Shown: one piece after another, positions 15,435-24,201 of the stretch
How positions within the stretch are numbered: the first letter of the stretch is position 1
Layout of the letters: each line of letters begins with the position of its first letter
Origin: Halanaerobium kushneri
Lineage (GTDB): Bacteria > Bacillota > Halanaerobiia > Halanaerobiales > Halanaerobiaceae
DNA: 43,523 nucleotides
Reading direction: 5' to 3'
Assembly (NCBI RefSeq): GCF_900156285.1
Contig: NZ_FTNC01000022.1
Coordinates: forward strand, 1 to 43,523
Notes under the pieces: model-generated
Told to the model about the DNA's origin: nothing
Database searches by the model: none
The model's input: only the letters and a program-made list of their open reading frames with translations
Made by a program: the position numbers and the translations under genes

Positions 15435-16394
15435 TTGCACAATATATTAGTTATCAAAAATGAAATTTTTGACCTGCCAGCAGGAGCTGAAGCAGAAATA
15501 AATCAGCTGGATTCGGAACTCAAACTAAATTTAATTGATTCCAGCGAGGATTATCTACCTTTACTTAAAGAGGCGGAGATAGTATTTGGCTGGCCCAAAA
15601 CTGATTTGGTCAAAAAGGCTGAAAATTTGAAGTGGCTTCATCTCCCCAGTGCTGGTGTTGACCGCTATGCAAATCAAGAAATATATCAAAAAAATGATGT
15701 TTTACTGACAAATTCAAGTGGAGTTTATGGGAAACCAATAGCCGAACATGTATTTTCGATGATTATGGCTCATAATCGGAATTTAATTGATTATGCCTAT
15801 GATAAGAAGGACAAAAATTGGCAGCGTAAAACTGAAATTAAGGATTTCTTTAATTCCACAGTTGGGATTTTAGGTTTTGGGGATATCGGTAGTACAGTGG
15901 CTAAAAGAGCAAAGGCCTGGGGAGCTAAAGTTCTGGCCTTAAAAAGAACCATGATTGAAACTCCCGAATATGTGGATAAAATATATTTAAGTGATGACCT
16001 TGATAAACTATTAAAGGAATCGGATTATCTTATTTTGACTCTCCCGGCTACTCCTAAAACAGAAGGCATAATTGGACGAGATGAATTTAAATTAATGAAA
16101 GACTCTGTTTTTATAGTTAATATAGGTCGAGGTACTTTAATTAAACAGGATCAGCTGATTGAGGCTCTAAAAAACAACTGGATTTCAGGAGCAGGACTTG
16201 ATGTAACAGATCCAGAGCCTCTGCCGGAAAACAGTCAACTCTGGGATCTGGATAATGTGATTTTAACACCGCATACTTCTGGCTTTTCGCCTACAAACGA
16301 CCAGCGGCGTTTTGAAATTTTTAAAGACAATTTGCGGAGCTATCTCAATGGTCAACAGCTTAAAAATATAGTTGATTTTAAATTAAAATATTAA
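15435..16394 (+). CDS. D-2-hydroxyacid dehydrogenase family protein
   Basis: 319 residues, NAD(P)-dependent interconversion of a 2-oxoacid and a D-2-hydroxyacid. The Rossmann motif GILGFGDIGSTVAKRA lies near residues 144-159. The catalytic set is visible: Arg in NIGRGTLI, Glu in DPEPLPENS, and His in LTPHTSG. The N-terminal catalytic lobe is shorter than in SerA, and there is no ACT domain, so it is not a phosphoglycerate dehydrogenase; ketopantoate- or glyoxylate-type activity is possible. TTG start with GAGGAG eight bases upstream. A terminator follows. Confidence 0.88.
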   Translation: MHNILVIKNEIFDLPAGAEAEINQLDSELKLNLIDSSEDYLPLLKEAEIVFGWPKTDLVKKAENLKWLHLPSAGVDRYANQEIYQKNDVLLTNSSGVYGKPIAEHVFSMIMAHNRNLIDYAYDKKDKNWQRKTEIKDFFNSTVGILGFGDIGSTVAKRAKAWGAKVLALKRTMIETPEYVDKIYLSDDLDKLLKESDYLILTLPATPKTEGIIGRDEFKLMKDSVFIVNIGRGTLIKQDQLIEALKNNWISGAGLDVTDPEPLPENSQLWDLDNVILTPHTSGFSPTNDQRRFEIFKDNLRSYLNGQQLKNIVDFKLKY

Positions 16395-16400
16395 TTTTGT

Positions 16401-16430
16401 AAAAAAAACTGCTTTCCGGCAGTTTTTTTC
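16401..16430 (+). terminator. Intrinsic terminator after the hydroxyacid dehydrogenase gene
   Basis: AAAAAACTGC and GCAGTTTTTTT flank a six-base loop; the T-run is seven bases. Confidence 0.88.
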
Positions 16431-16537
16431 TTTTTAAAGCAGGAAAATCAACCTGAGTAAAGAAGTATATTTAATAACAAATATGATTATTTTTATCAGA
16501 ATAATTATATTTATTTTTTTAGGGAGGTTAGTATTTA

Positions 16538-18277
16538 GTGCAGAAGATTAAGTTTGGTATAAAAAAGAAAATGATAACATTTATTGTAATGTTGGTTGTT
16601 ATAACTGTGATTACTCTTGGCTTTTATTCTTTAAACAATTTGAATGACACACTTTATCAGGAAAAAGAAACTCAGGTTAGAGAAATGGTAAATTCGGCAC
16701 TTGGAGTCATAGAATATTATTACCAGATGGAAATAAACGGTAAAATAAGTCGAGAAGAAGCTCAGAAAAGAGCTGCTTTGGCTGTCGAAAAGATGACTTT
16801 TGGCCAGAATGATCGAGATTATTTCTGGATTAATGATCAGCAGCCTGTAATGATAATGCATCCTTACTCTAAGTCCTTAGAGGGTGAGAATATTGGCTCA
16901 ATTCAAGATCCAGATGGAAAATATTTATTTAGAGAAATGGTTGAGGTTGTAAAAGAAAATGAGGCTGGTTTTGTAGAATATCAGTGGCAGTATTATGATC
17001 AGGAAAATCGTATTGAACCAAAACTCTCTTATGTTAAGGGATTTGAACCCTGGGGTTGGATTCTTGGTACCGGAGTATATATTGACAATATTAAAAGTTC
17101 ATATTTAGAGTTAAGAAATCAGTTTTTAATAATTGGGCTCATAATTTTATTGATTTCTTTATTGCTAACCTATTTAATTGCCAGTTATCTGGCCAGCCCA
17201 ATTAGTTTATTAACAGGAATTATAGATCGACTGGCAGATTTTGATCTAAGAGATAATAACAAAGAACTTCTCACAAAATACAGCATTCGTAGTGATGAAA
17301 TAGGTTCAATTGCGGTCGCTTTAAAGCGAATGAAAGATAATCTTTTAGAATCGGTTAAAAAAGAGTCTGATATTGCTGAAAATCTGGCAGCATCAAGTGA
17401 AGAACTTTCAGCCAGCAGTCAGGAAATGTCAGCTTCGGCTGAGGAAGTTAGTCGTTCTATTAACAATTTAGCTCAAGGAACAGTTATGCAGAACGATAAA
17501 CTTGCTCAAACGGAAGAAAACATAGTAGAGCTTGATCAAAAAATAGATGCGATTACTGAAAAAGCAGAAGTGATTAAAACTGAAGCTGATGAAGCAGGAA
17601 AAGAGATTGATAAAGGAAATAAAGCAGTAAAAACTACGGCAGATGAGATAGAAGTTGTAGTTGATAATCAGCAAAATGTTCTAAAGAGTGTATCAGAATT
17701 AGATGAATTATCCGGACAGATTGGTAAAATTGTTGAGATTATTAATGGAATTGCAGATCAGACAAACCTACTGGCTTTAAACGCTGCAATTGAGGCTGCA
17801 AGGGCTGGCGAAGCTGGTCGTGGTTTTAGTGTTGTTGCAGAAGAAATAAGAGAACTTGCAGAAGAATCATCTCAGGCAACAGATGAGATAAATAGTCTGA
17901 TCAAAGAGATTCAGACAAAAGTCAGCGACACTACAGAGATGATGACAGAATCTGATCAGGGAGTTAGAGCAAGCAGCAGAGCAGTTGCAGAAGCGGAAAG
18001 AACTTTTGCAGAAATTGAAAGTGTTGTTTCGCGATTGAGTAGTTTAATAAATGAAATTGCTGATAATTCTCAGGAGATGAAGCATAATAGTAAAGATGTT
18101 AGTAAAGCTGTAGAGGATATCTCGGAAATAAGTAGGGAATCTGCTTCAATTGCAGAAGAGGTAGCAGCCGCCTCAGATGAGCAGAGTAATTCAACTATTG
18201 ATATAGTCAATGCTGCAGAAGATCTTGCCGAAATGGCACAGAAATTAACTGGTATTACTTCGAAATACAAAAGCTAA
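16538..18277 (+). CDS. Methyl-accepting chemotaxis protein with Cache sensor
   Basis: 579 residues in order: transmembrane helix 1 (about 10-30), an extracytoplasmic single Cache domain (about 35-185, with [17 protein letters not shown] and [14 protein letters not shown], typical of the sCache_2 group), transmembrane helix 2 (about 192-214), HAMP (about 215-275), and the signalling domain, whose hairpin tip is [28 protein letters not shown]. It relays ligand binding to CheA/CheW. sCache_2 domains often bind small carboxylates; the ligand here is unknown. GTG start with AGGGAGG. Monocistronic, between two terminators. No che genes are in the window. Confidence 0.94.
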   Translation: MQKIKFGIKKKMITFIVMLVVITVITLGFYSLNNLNDTLYQEKETQVREMVNSALGVIEYYYQMEINGKISREEAQKRAALAVEKMTFGQNDRDYFWINDQQPVMIMHPYSKSLEGENIGSIQDPDGKYLFREMVEVVKENEAGFVEYQWQYYDQENRIEPKLSYVKGFEPWGWILGTGVYIDNIKSSYLELRNQFLIIGLIILLISLLLTYLIASYLASPISLLTGIIDRLADFDLRDNNKELLTKYSIRSDEIGSIAVALKRMKDNLLESVKKESDIAENLAASSEELSASSQEMSASAEEVSRSINNLAQGTVMQNDKLAQTEENIVELDQKIDAITEKAEVIKTEADEAGKEIDKGNKAVKTTADEIEVVVDNQQNVLKSVSELDELSGQIGKIVEIINGIADQTNLLALNAAIEAARAGEAGRGFSVVAEEIRELAEESSQATDEINSLIKEIQTKVSDTTEMMTESDQGVRASSRAVAEAERTFAEIESVVSRLSSLINEIADNSQEMKHNSKDVSKAVEDISEISRESASIAEEVAAASDEQSNSTIDIVNAAEDLAEMAQKLTGITSKYKS

Positions 18278-18285
18278 AAAATTCT

Positions 18286-18326
18286 AAATGTCCGGGGCCT
18301 GAAAAGTGCTCTCCGGGCATTTTTTT
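18286..18326 (+). terminator. Intrinsic terminator after the chemoreceptor gene
   Basis: ATGTCCGG and CCGGGCAT form the stem (one G-U pair), followed by TTTTTT. Confidence 0.85.
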
Positions 18327-18462
18327 CTTTCCAAATTTTTATAAAAAAATAAAGGTTAATAGTAATTATTAGAGAAGTATAAAAATATACAAAGTGACTG
18401 CATTAAAGAGGCTTTATTAGTTTGGGTTTTGTTTAGTAATAGTTTTAAGAGGAGTGTAAGAA

Positions 18463-19248
18463 ATGGAAGAGAAGGTTATAATCAGAAAAAATATCAGAAA
18501 ATTTAAAATAAACAAATTTATTGATGAACAGGATTTGATAATTAGTGAGGAACCACTGACACTCTTTATAAATGGCTATCAGTTTTTGACTCTGATGGTG
18601 CTTCAGGAAAATTTGGAAGAATTGATTATAGGTTTTCTGGCGGCAGAAGGAATTATCGAGGTTGAAAATGATCTAAAAAAAATTGATTTTAAATATGACA
18701 AAACTGTGGCTATGATTGAAGTAAAAGGAGATTTCTCACCAGCAGCCTATAAAAAAAGAACGTTAACATCGGGTTGTGGAGGAGGATCAACTTTTATTAA
18801 TCTTAAAGACTGTGCAGCAGCCAAAAACATTAGTTCTGACCTAAAAGTTATTGCAGCTAAAATTCCGCTTTTAATGAGCAACTTACAGCAGAATACAGAA
18901 TATTTTCACCAGACAGGGGGGACTCATATTGCAGCCCTGGCTACAGATAATCAGATTATTTATCAGTTTGAAGACATCGGACGTCATAATACCATCGACA
19001 AAGTTATTGGCAGGGCATTAAAGGACAATATTCAACTTGCAAATAAAATTGTTCTCACCAGTGGTAGAATTTCTTCGGAAATGGTTGTGAAAATCCTGAA
19101 ACAAAAAATACCATTTTTAGTCTCAAGATCGGCCCCGACAGAGGCGGCAATTAAAATAGCTAGAGCAAGAAATCTGACTTTGATAGGTTTCTGCAGGGGT
19201 AAGCGTTTTAACATTTATAGTGGGGAAGAAAGAATAAAATTAGATTAA
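18463..19248 (+). CDS. fdhD: FdhD, formate dehydrogenase accessory sulfurtransferase
   Basis: 261 residues. FdhD moves sulfur from IscS-type desulfurases to the bis-MGD cofactor of formate dehydrogenase. Seen: EEPLTLFINGYQFLTLM near the N-terminus, the active loop TSGCGGGSTF with C105, and the later FEDIGRHNTIDKVIG and SRSAPTEAAIKIARARNLTLIGF blocks. Only one cysteine is in the loop: the second Cys of the E. coli CxxC is Gly, as in many Firmicutes. No formate dehydrogenase gene is near. It ends 30 bases before the mutase B12-subunit gene, so it could be the first gene of that operon. RBS AGAGGAGTG. Confidence 0.93.
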   Translation: MEEKVIIRKNIRKFKINKFIDEQDLIISEEPLTLFINGYQFLTLMVLQENLEELIIGFLAAEGIIEVENDLKKIDFKYDKTVAMIEVKGDFSPAAYKKRTLTSGCGGGSTFINLKDCAAAKNISSDLKVIAAKIPLLMSNLQQNTEYFHQTGGTHIAALATDNQIIYQFEDIGRHNTIDKVIGRALKDNIQLANKIVLTSGRISSEMVVKILKQKIPFLVSRSAPTEAAIKIARARNLTLIGFCRGKRFNIYSGEERIKLD

Positions 19249-19278
19249 AATATTAAATTTAGATAGGAGAGGATTCTA

Positions 19279-19665
19279 TTGAAAAGTAAAAAAAGAATTT
19301 TAATTGCTAAATTAGGACTGGATGGCCATGACCGGGGAGCAAAAGTGGTTGCACGGGCTTTAAAAGATGCAGGGATGGAAGTAATTTATACCGGTCTCAG
19401 GAATACAGCTCAGGATATTGTGAGCACTGCCCTGCAGGAAGATGTTGATTTGATTGGCATTAGTATTCTTTCTGGGGCTCAAAAAACTCTTTTAAAAAAG
19501 TTATTTAGATTATTGGAGGAAGAAAAAATAGAAAATACTCCTGTTATTATAGGGGGAATAATTCCTCAGAGTGATTATAATTATCTTTATCAGTTAGGAG
19601 TTAAAAAAATTTTTGCTAGTGGTACTCCTCTATCAGAGATAGTAAATTATGTTGAGAATATTTAA
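19279..19665 (+). CDS. Methylmalonyl-CoA mutase, B12-binding subunit
   Basis: A stand-alone cobalamin-binding domain of 128 residues. The DGHDRG motif (residues 15-20) provides H17, the lower axial ligand to cobalt. SGAQKTLL and the later GGIIP fit the SxL and GG motifs of B12 domains. It would pair with the catalytic subunit encoded 7 kb downstream (26734-28434) to form a two-subunit mutase; such splits are known in archaea and several anaerobes. TTG start with GGAGAGGA upstream. Codes in the same direction as the rest of the cluster. Confidence 0.93.
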   Translation: MKSKKRILIAKLGLDGHDRGAKVVARALKDAGMEVIYTGLRNTAQDIVSTALQEDVDLIGISILSGAQKTLLKKLFRLLEEEKIENTPVIIGGIIPQSDYNYLYQLGVKKIFASGTPLSEIVNYVENI

Positions 19666-19724
19666 TCAGTGCCTGGATGAATTTATTTGTTTGCTTAGAT
19701 CAGGAAGTTAAAAGGTAATAGTGA

Positions 19725-19868
19725 TTGAGCCAACAGGCCAGCATATTTGAAGATTATTTAGCAAAAATATTAGCGGTAGAAACCGCGCCAGTTCAGCTTG
19801 TTGAGGAGTTTGTTGATAATAATTTAACAATCTTAGTTGACTTGTGGTCAGTTTTTTGCTATCCTTAA
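19725..19868 (+). CDS. 47-residue hypothetical ORF
   Basis: A TTG at 19725, weakly supported by AAAAGGT about nine bases upstream, opens a frame to TAA at 19868. The product (starting MSQQASIFEDYLAKILAVE) is an acidic amphipathic helix followed by a hydrophobic end, LTILVDLWSVFCYP. Codon use looks protein-like. It lies between the B12 subunit and epimerase genes, where other organisms often encode the mutase chaperone MeaB, but I see no MeaB similarity. It could be a small accessory protein, a remnant or a chance ORF. Confidence 0.38.
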   Translation: MSQQASIFEDYLAKILAVETAPVQLVEEFVDNNLTILVDLWSVFCYP

Positions 19869-19895
19869 TGGTGTCGATTAAGTAAAGGAGGTAAA

Positions 19896-20312
19896 ATGAA
19901 TCTCAAAAATATAGAACATATAGGGATTGCAGTTCAGAATCTGGAGAATGCCCTTAACTTTTATCAAAACATCCTGGGTTTAAAATTTATTAAGCGAGAA
20001 ATCGTGGAGACACAGGCGGTTGAGATAGCTTTTTTAAAAGTTGGAGAGAGTAAAATAGAGTTGCTTGAGCCCTTAAATGAAGAGAGTACTATTGCCAGAT
20101 TTCTCGAAAAGAACGGGGAAGGGATTCATCACTTTGCTATTTTAGTCGACAGCATTGAGGATAAGATAAAAGCAATGCAGGCTCAGGGAGCTAGATTGAT
20201 AGGAAATAAGGCAAGCGCTGGTGCAGACAATATGAAAATTATTTTTGTTCATCCCAGAAGTACTAACGGAGTCTTGTTAGAGTTATGTGAACCATTTGCT
20301 AAGGAGGAATAA
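19896..20312 (+). CDS. mce: Methylmalonyl-CoA epimerase
   Basis: 138 residues of the VOC/glyoxalase fold. It swaps the R and S forms of methylmalonyl-CoA, linking the mutase product to the decarboxylase. Metal ligands are visible as H9 in IEHIGIAV, a Glu in the middle (VEIAFLKVGESKIELLEPL), H in GIHHFAI and E in LLELCEP. Standard length. RBS AAAGGAGG. The stop is only two bases before the ATG of the next gene. Confidence 0.95.
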   Translation: MNLKNIEHIGIAVQNLENALNFYQNILGLKFIKREIVETQAVEIAFLKVGESKIELLEPLNEESTIARFLEKNGEGIHHFAILVDSIEDKIKAMQAQGARLIGNKASAGADNMKIIFVHPRSTNGVLLELCEPFAKEE

Positions 20313-20314
20313 TA

Positions 20315-21865
20315 ATGTCAGTAGAAGATAAGGAAAAATTATTAGAAGATAAAAAAGAGACGATTCGACAGGGTGGTGGCCAGGCAAGAATAGAAAAGCA
20401 GCACAAAAAGAATAAAAAAACCGCCAGAGAAAGAATAGAATACTTACTTGATGATAACACATTTAATGAATTAAATATGTTTGTAGAAAATCGCAGTACA
20501 TCTTTAGGCATGGACGAAAAGGAAGTGCCAGGAGAAGGTGTAGTAGTAGGTTATGGAACTATCGAAGGTAGGCTGGTTTATGTTTATGCTCAGGACTTTA
20601 CAGTAATGGGAGGTTCTGTTGGAGAAGCTCATGCACAAAAGATTTCTGAAGTAATGGACTTAGCTGTTAAGAACGGTGCGCCAGTTATTGGTTTAAATGA
20701 TTCCGGTGGAGCAAGAATCAATGAGGGTATAGACTCCCTTAATGGCTATGGAGAGATCTTTTATCGTAATACTAAAGCTTCTGGTGTGGTACCCCAGATT
20801 ACAGCAATTTTAGGGCCCTGTGCCGGTGGAGCAGTTTATTCACCAGCAATTACAGATTTTATAGTTATGGTTGACCAGACATCCAAGATGTTTATAACCG
20901 GTCCCAGTGTAGTTAAGTCAGTAACTGGGGAAGAAGTAACAGCAGAAGAACTTGGAGGAGCAGCCACCCATAATGAAATTAGTGGTGTAGCTCATTTTAT
21001 GGAAGCTAATGAGGAAGCAGCTTTAACCAGGATCAGAAAACTATTATCTTACATACCCGATAATTTTAAAGAAGAACCTGAAAGCCTGGAGAGTAATGAC
21101 AGTCCAGGTCGAAGTACAGAAGAATTAAAAGAGATAGTAAATGAAAACCCGAAAAAAGCTTACAATGTTAAAGATGTAATAGAAATTTTGGTTGATAGGG
21201 ATAGCTTTATGGAAATTCAGCCTTATTTTGCTAAAAATGCAGTAATCGGTTTTGCCAGATTAAATGGGCGCAGTGTGGGGATAGTAGCAAACCAACCTCA
21301 ATTTTTAGCCGGCTGTTTAAATATTGATGCATCAACTAAGATAGCAAGATTTATTCGTTTCTGTGACAGTTTTAATATTCCCATTATTTCGTTAGTAGAT
21401 GTTCCCGGATATTTACCCGGAGTTGAACAGGAATACGGAGGAGTAATCAGGCATGGAGCGAAAGTACTGTATGCATATTCAGAAGCGACAGTACCCAAGA
21501 TTACTTTAATAATGCGCAAAGCTTATGGAGGAGCGTATATAGCGATGGGAAGTCGTTCGGTAAGAGCTGATTTAGTTTATGCCTGGCCGATAGCAGAGAT
21601 AGCAGTTATGGGACCGGAGGGAGCAGCCAATGTAATTTACAGAAAAGAGATAAAGGCTGCAGATGATCCAGGTCAGCTGAGGCAGGAGAAAATAGACGAA
21701 TATAAGGATAACTTTGCCAATCCATATATTGCAGCAAAAAGAGGAATGGTAAATGATGTAATCAAGATGGAAGAAAGCAGAAATAAACTAATTAATGGTC
21801 TTGAGATGATGATTAACAAACGCGAAGATGGACAGGATAAAAAGCACGGTAATATTCCGTTATAA
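20315..21865 (+). CDS. mmdA: Methylmalonyl-CoA decarboxylase alpha subunit (carboxyltransferase)
   Basis: 516 residues of the acyl-CoA carboxylase beta-subunit type. It takes CO2 from (S)-methylmalonyl-CoA and places it on the biotin of the carrier domain, leaving propionyl-CoA. The N-terminal crotonase half has the oxyanion-forming GGSVGEAHAQK and GPCAGGAVYSPA segments; the C-terminal half has GFARLNGRSVGIVANQP and MRKAYGGAYIAMGS. Propionyl-CoA carboxylase beta is the main alternative, but adjacent membrane gamma and beta subunits favour the sodium-pump decarboxylase. RBS AAGGAGG overlaps the end of mce; translation is likely coupled. Confidence 0.95.
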   Translation: MSVEDKEKLLEDKKETIRQGGGQARIEKQHKKNKKTARERIEYLLDDNTFNELNMFVENRSTSLGMDEKEVPGEGVVVGYGTIEGRLVYVYAQDFTVMGGSVGEAHAQKISEVMDLAVKNGAPVIGLNDSGGARINEGIDSLNGYGEIFYRNTKASGVVPQITAILGPCAGGAVYSPAITDFIVMVDQTSKMFITGPSVVKSVTGEEVTAEELGGAATHNEISGVAHFMEANEEAALTRIRKLLSYIPDNFKEEPESLESNDSPGRSTEELKEIVNENPKKAYNVKDVIEILVDRDSFMEIQPYFAKNAVIGFARLNGRSVGIVANQPQFLAGCLNIDASTKIARFIRFCDSFNIPIISLVDVPGYLPGVEQEYGGVIRHGAKVLYAYSEATVPKITLIMRKAYGGAYIAMGSRSVRADLVYAWPIAEIAVMGPEGAANVIYRKEIKAADDPGQLRQEKIDEYKDNFANPYIAAKRGMVNDVIKMEESRNKLINGLEMMINKREDGQDKKHGNIPL

Positions 21866-21924
21866 AATAGTAGTTTGAAATTGCTTTTACAATTATTTGA
21901 TTATTTTAAGTTGGGAGGAATTAG

Positions 21925-22644
21925 ATGAATGTCTTAGGAGAAACACTGGAGATTACCGTAATTGGACTTTCCGTTGTTTTTTTAGTACTGCTTTTATTAA
22001 CTATCATTTTGAAGCTTCAGGGCTGGTTAATGGAAAAATTCTTTTTAAAAAGTAAAAAAGAAACCAAAAAGCAGGTTGAAAAAGAAGGAAATATAGCAAA
22101 AACAGAAAAGAAGAAAAGAGCTGTTATTGCTGCAGCGATAGATTCGTATCTTAAAGATCATCCGGCAGGATTTACTACTCAGGAGGGAAGAAATATGCAA
22201 AAGTATAAAATAAAAATTGATGACGAAATTTATGAAGTTGAAGTAGAATTAGTTGATGAGGGTAATAATATTAAATCAATTAATAAAAGTAATAATCAGA
22301 GTAAAAGTAAGTTTTCTACTATTTCAAAAGATAGTAATAGTACAACAGATAAACAGTCAGCAGCTAAAAAGAGAGCAGCTCAAATTAAGAGTAAAGAAAA
22401 ATCAAGAACTTCTTCGGTTTCTGAAGATGACGAACTGGAAATTAAAGCACCAATGCCAGGTCAGATCCTGATGCTTGCTGTTACAGAAGGAGAAGAAGTT
22501 CAGGAAGGACAGCATCTAGCAGTACTGGAAGCAATGAAAATGGAAAATGATATTACTGCACCAAAAGATGGTGTAATTAAAGAGGTATGTGTAAAAGAAG
22601 GTAAAGAGGTTAATTCTGGAGATAATTTGTTTATTTTAAATTAA
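21925..22644 (+). CDS. Fused decarboxylase gamma subunit and biotin carrier protein
   Basis: 239 residues. Residues 1-35 are an OadG/MmdD-type gamma subunit (MNVLGETLEITVIGLSVVFLVLLLLT, one membrane helix). A linker follows, then a BCCP part from M91 (MQKYKIKIDDEIYEVEVE) with a low-complexity Ser/Lys/Asn spacer (about 117-170). The biotinyl domain has EAMKMEN, in which K205 would be biotinylated. MmdD and MmdC are usually separate. An in-frame ATG at 22195 carries AGGAGGG at 22181-22187, so a free 149-residue carrier may also be made. RBS GGGAGGA. Confidence 0.9.
   Translation: MNVLGETLEITVIGLSVVFLVLLLLTIILKLQGWLMEKFFLKSKKETKKQVEKEGNIAKTEKKKRAVIAAAIDSYLKDHPAGFTTQEGRNMQKYKIKIDDEIYEVEVELVDEGNNIKSINKSNNQSKSKFSTISKDSNSTTDKQSAAKKRAAQIKSKEKSRTSSVSEDDELEIKAPMPGQILMLAVTEGEEVQEGQHLAVLEAMKMENDITAPKDGVIKEVCVKEGKEVNSGDNLFILN
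22181..22197 (+). promoter_or_regulatory. Internal ribosome binding site and start codon within the fusion gene
   Basis: AGGAGGG at 22181-22187, a seven-base spacer and ATG at 22195-22197, in frame with the fusion and exactly where the biotin-carrier part begins. It looks like a former gene boundary retained inside a fusion, or a deliberate second start. Confidence 0.55.
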
Positions 22645-22668
22645 CAGTAAAAGGATGGTGTACTATTT

Positions 22669-23799
22669 GTGACAGATAAAATAATATTATTTTTACAGGG
22701 AAGTGGTTTTGCTCAATTGAGCTGGGGTCATATTGGAATGATTATCATTTCAGCTATTTTAATGTACCTTGCAATATTTAAGGAATATGAACCCCTTTTA
22801 CTATTACCAATTAGCTTTGGTATTTTCCTATCTAATATTCCAGGAACAGGATTAATGTCCGGCCCAACAGCTAAAACTGTTGGTGGTTTGCTGCATTATC
22901 TTTATGAGGGTGTAAGGTTGGGGATTTATCCTCCTTTAATATTTTTAGGAATTGGAGCTATGACTGATTTTGGACCACTAATTGCTCAACCCAAAACAAT
23001 GTTGTTGGGGGCAGCGGCTCAGTTGGGAATATTTACTACTTTTTTTGGTTCAAGATTATTAGGATTTAATCCAGCAGAGGCTGGTTCGATTGCAATAATT
23101 GGTGGTGCAGATGGACCAACATCTATTTATTTAACATCATTATTATCACCGCATTTACTGGGGCCAATAGCTATTGCAGCTTATATCTATATTGCTCTGG
23201 TACCTTTAATTCAGCCGCCAATTATTAAGTTTTTTACTACCAAAGAAGAACGATCAATTGAAATGGGTCAGATGAGGAGAGTTAAAAAAATTGAGAAATT
23301 AATTTTCCCAATTCTGGTTTCATTAATTGTTGGATTAATTGTACCACAGGCATTAACTCTGGTTGGTATGCTGATGTTAGGAAATATATTAAAAGAAAGT
23401 GGAGTTGCAAAAAGATTATCAGATACTGCCAGTACTGCAATGATAAATATTGTTACAATTCTTTTAATGTTGAGTGTTGGTGCAAGTTTGAAAGCTGAAC
23501 AGTTTTTTACTATTCAGTTTATTTCCATTATTGGACTGGGATTATCTGCTTTTGCCTTAAGTACTTTTTCAGGTTTAATGATGGGGAAATTAATGTATTA
23601 TTTAACAAATGGAAAAATCAACCCAATAATTGGTGCAGCAGGTGTTTCAGCAGTACCTGAAGCAGCTAGATGTTCTCAGAAGCTTGGAAATGAAGCAAAT
23701 CCAGGGAACTTTTTATTAATGCATGCTATGGGACCTAATGTAGCAGGAGTAATTGGTTCTGCTGTTGCAGCGGGAGTACTGTTATCAGTTTTAGGGTAG
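22669..23799 (+). CDS. mmdB: Methylmalonyl-CoA decarboxylase beta subunit (Na+ pump)
   Basis: 376 residues, about nine transmembrane segments, OadB/MmdB/GcdB family. It releases CO2 from carboxybiotin and exports Na+. Key family motifs are visible: GGADGPTSIYLTSLLSP (about residues 145-161), containing the essential Asp, and NPIIGAAGVSAVPEAARCSQK (about 323-343). The substrate type (methylmalonyl, oxaloacetate or glutaconyl) is set by the alpha subunit and context, both pointing to methylmalonyl-CoA. GTG start with AAAGGATGG upstream. Confidence 0.95.
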   Translation: MTDKIILFLQGSGFAQLSWGHIGMIIISAILMYLAIFKEYEPLLLLPISFGIFLSNIPGTGLMSGPTAKTVGGLLHYLYEGVRLGIYPPLIFLGIGAMTDFGPLIAQPKTMLLGAAAQLGIFTTFFGSRLLGFNPAEAGSIAIIGGADGPTSIYLTSLLSPHLLGPIAIAAYIYIALVPLIQPPIIKFFTTKEERSIEMGQMRRVKKIEKLIFPILVSLIVGLIVPQALTLVGMLMLGNILKESGVAKRLSDTASTAMINIVTILLMLSVGASLKAEQFFTIQFISIIGLGLSAFALSTFSGLMMGKLMYYLTNGKINPIIGAAGVSAVPEAARCSQKLGNEANPGNFLLMHAMGPNVAGVIGSAVAAGVLLSVLG

Positions 23800-23819
23800 T
23801 TATAATTAATTAAAGATTA

Positions 23820-23842
23820 GGCCAGCAGTATACCTGCCGGCT
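23820..23842 (+). other. Imperfect hairpin after mmdB
   Basis: GCCAGCAG and CTGCCGGC can pair with one A-C mismatch. The following TTAATTT is a poor T-run, so it is at best a partial terminator or attenuator between mmdB and the oxidoreductase genes. The rest of the 190-base gap shows no clear gene or riboswitch. Confidence 0.4.
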
Positions 23843-23994
23843 TAATTTACAGCAATAAAAGTCAGAAAATTAAAATAATACTTTTAAATAAATTTAAAAA
23901 TTTTCTTTTTTTTAAAGTAGAGAGTATCGAGCAGCTGGCTTCATCTCCGCCTGAAATGGGCAGAAAATAAAATTATTTTTAAGGAGTGAAAATC

Positions 23995-24201
23995 ATGGCC
24001 AGAGGTGAGAGAATAGAAATTGAACATCCTGACTGGTGTAAAAACTGTGGTATTTGTGTTTCGGTTTGTCCAACAGATATTTTAATTAAAGGTAAAAAGA
24101 TAGTAGAAATTTTTGATTTAGAAAAGTGCATAGGCTGTCATAATTGTGAGTTGATTTGTCCTGACTTTGTGTTGAAGGTGGTGGCAAGTGATGAAGACTA
24201 A
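23995..24201 (+). CDS. korD: 2-oxoacid:ferredoxin oxidoreductase, ferredoxin-like delta subunit
   Basis: 68 residues with two 4Fe-4S motifs: CKNCGICVSVCP and CIGCHNCELICP. It passes electrons from the TPP enzyme core to ferredoxin. The ATG at 23995 is chosen over a GTG at 23986 because AAGGAG at 23981-23986 overlaps that GTG and is well spaced for the ATG. Its end overlaps the alpha-subunit gene by 14 bases, so the two are translationally coupled. Confidence 0.92.
   Translation: MARGERIEIEHPDWCKNCGICVSVCPTDILIKGKKIVEIFDLEKCIGCHNCELICPDFVLKVVASDED

Noticed and set aside
19249-19278. Cobalamin riboswitch before the B12 subunit gene
   Set aside because: Only 30 bases lie between fdhD and the gene, far too short.
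23878-23970. Open frame ending in SSPPEMGRK before the ferredoxin gene
   Set aside because: No start codon or ribosome binding site, AT-rich random-looking upstream part; I could not tie it to any decarboxylase subunit.
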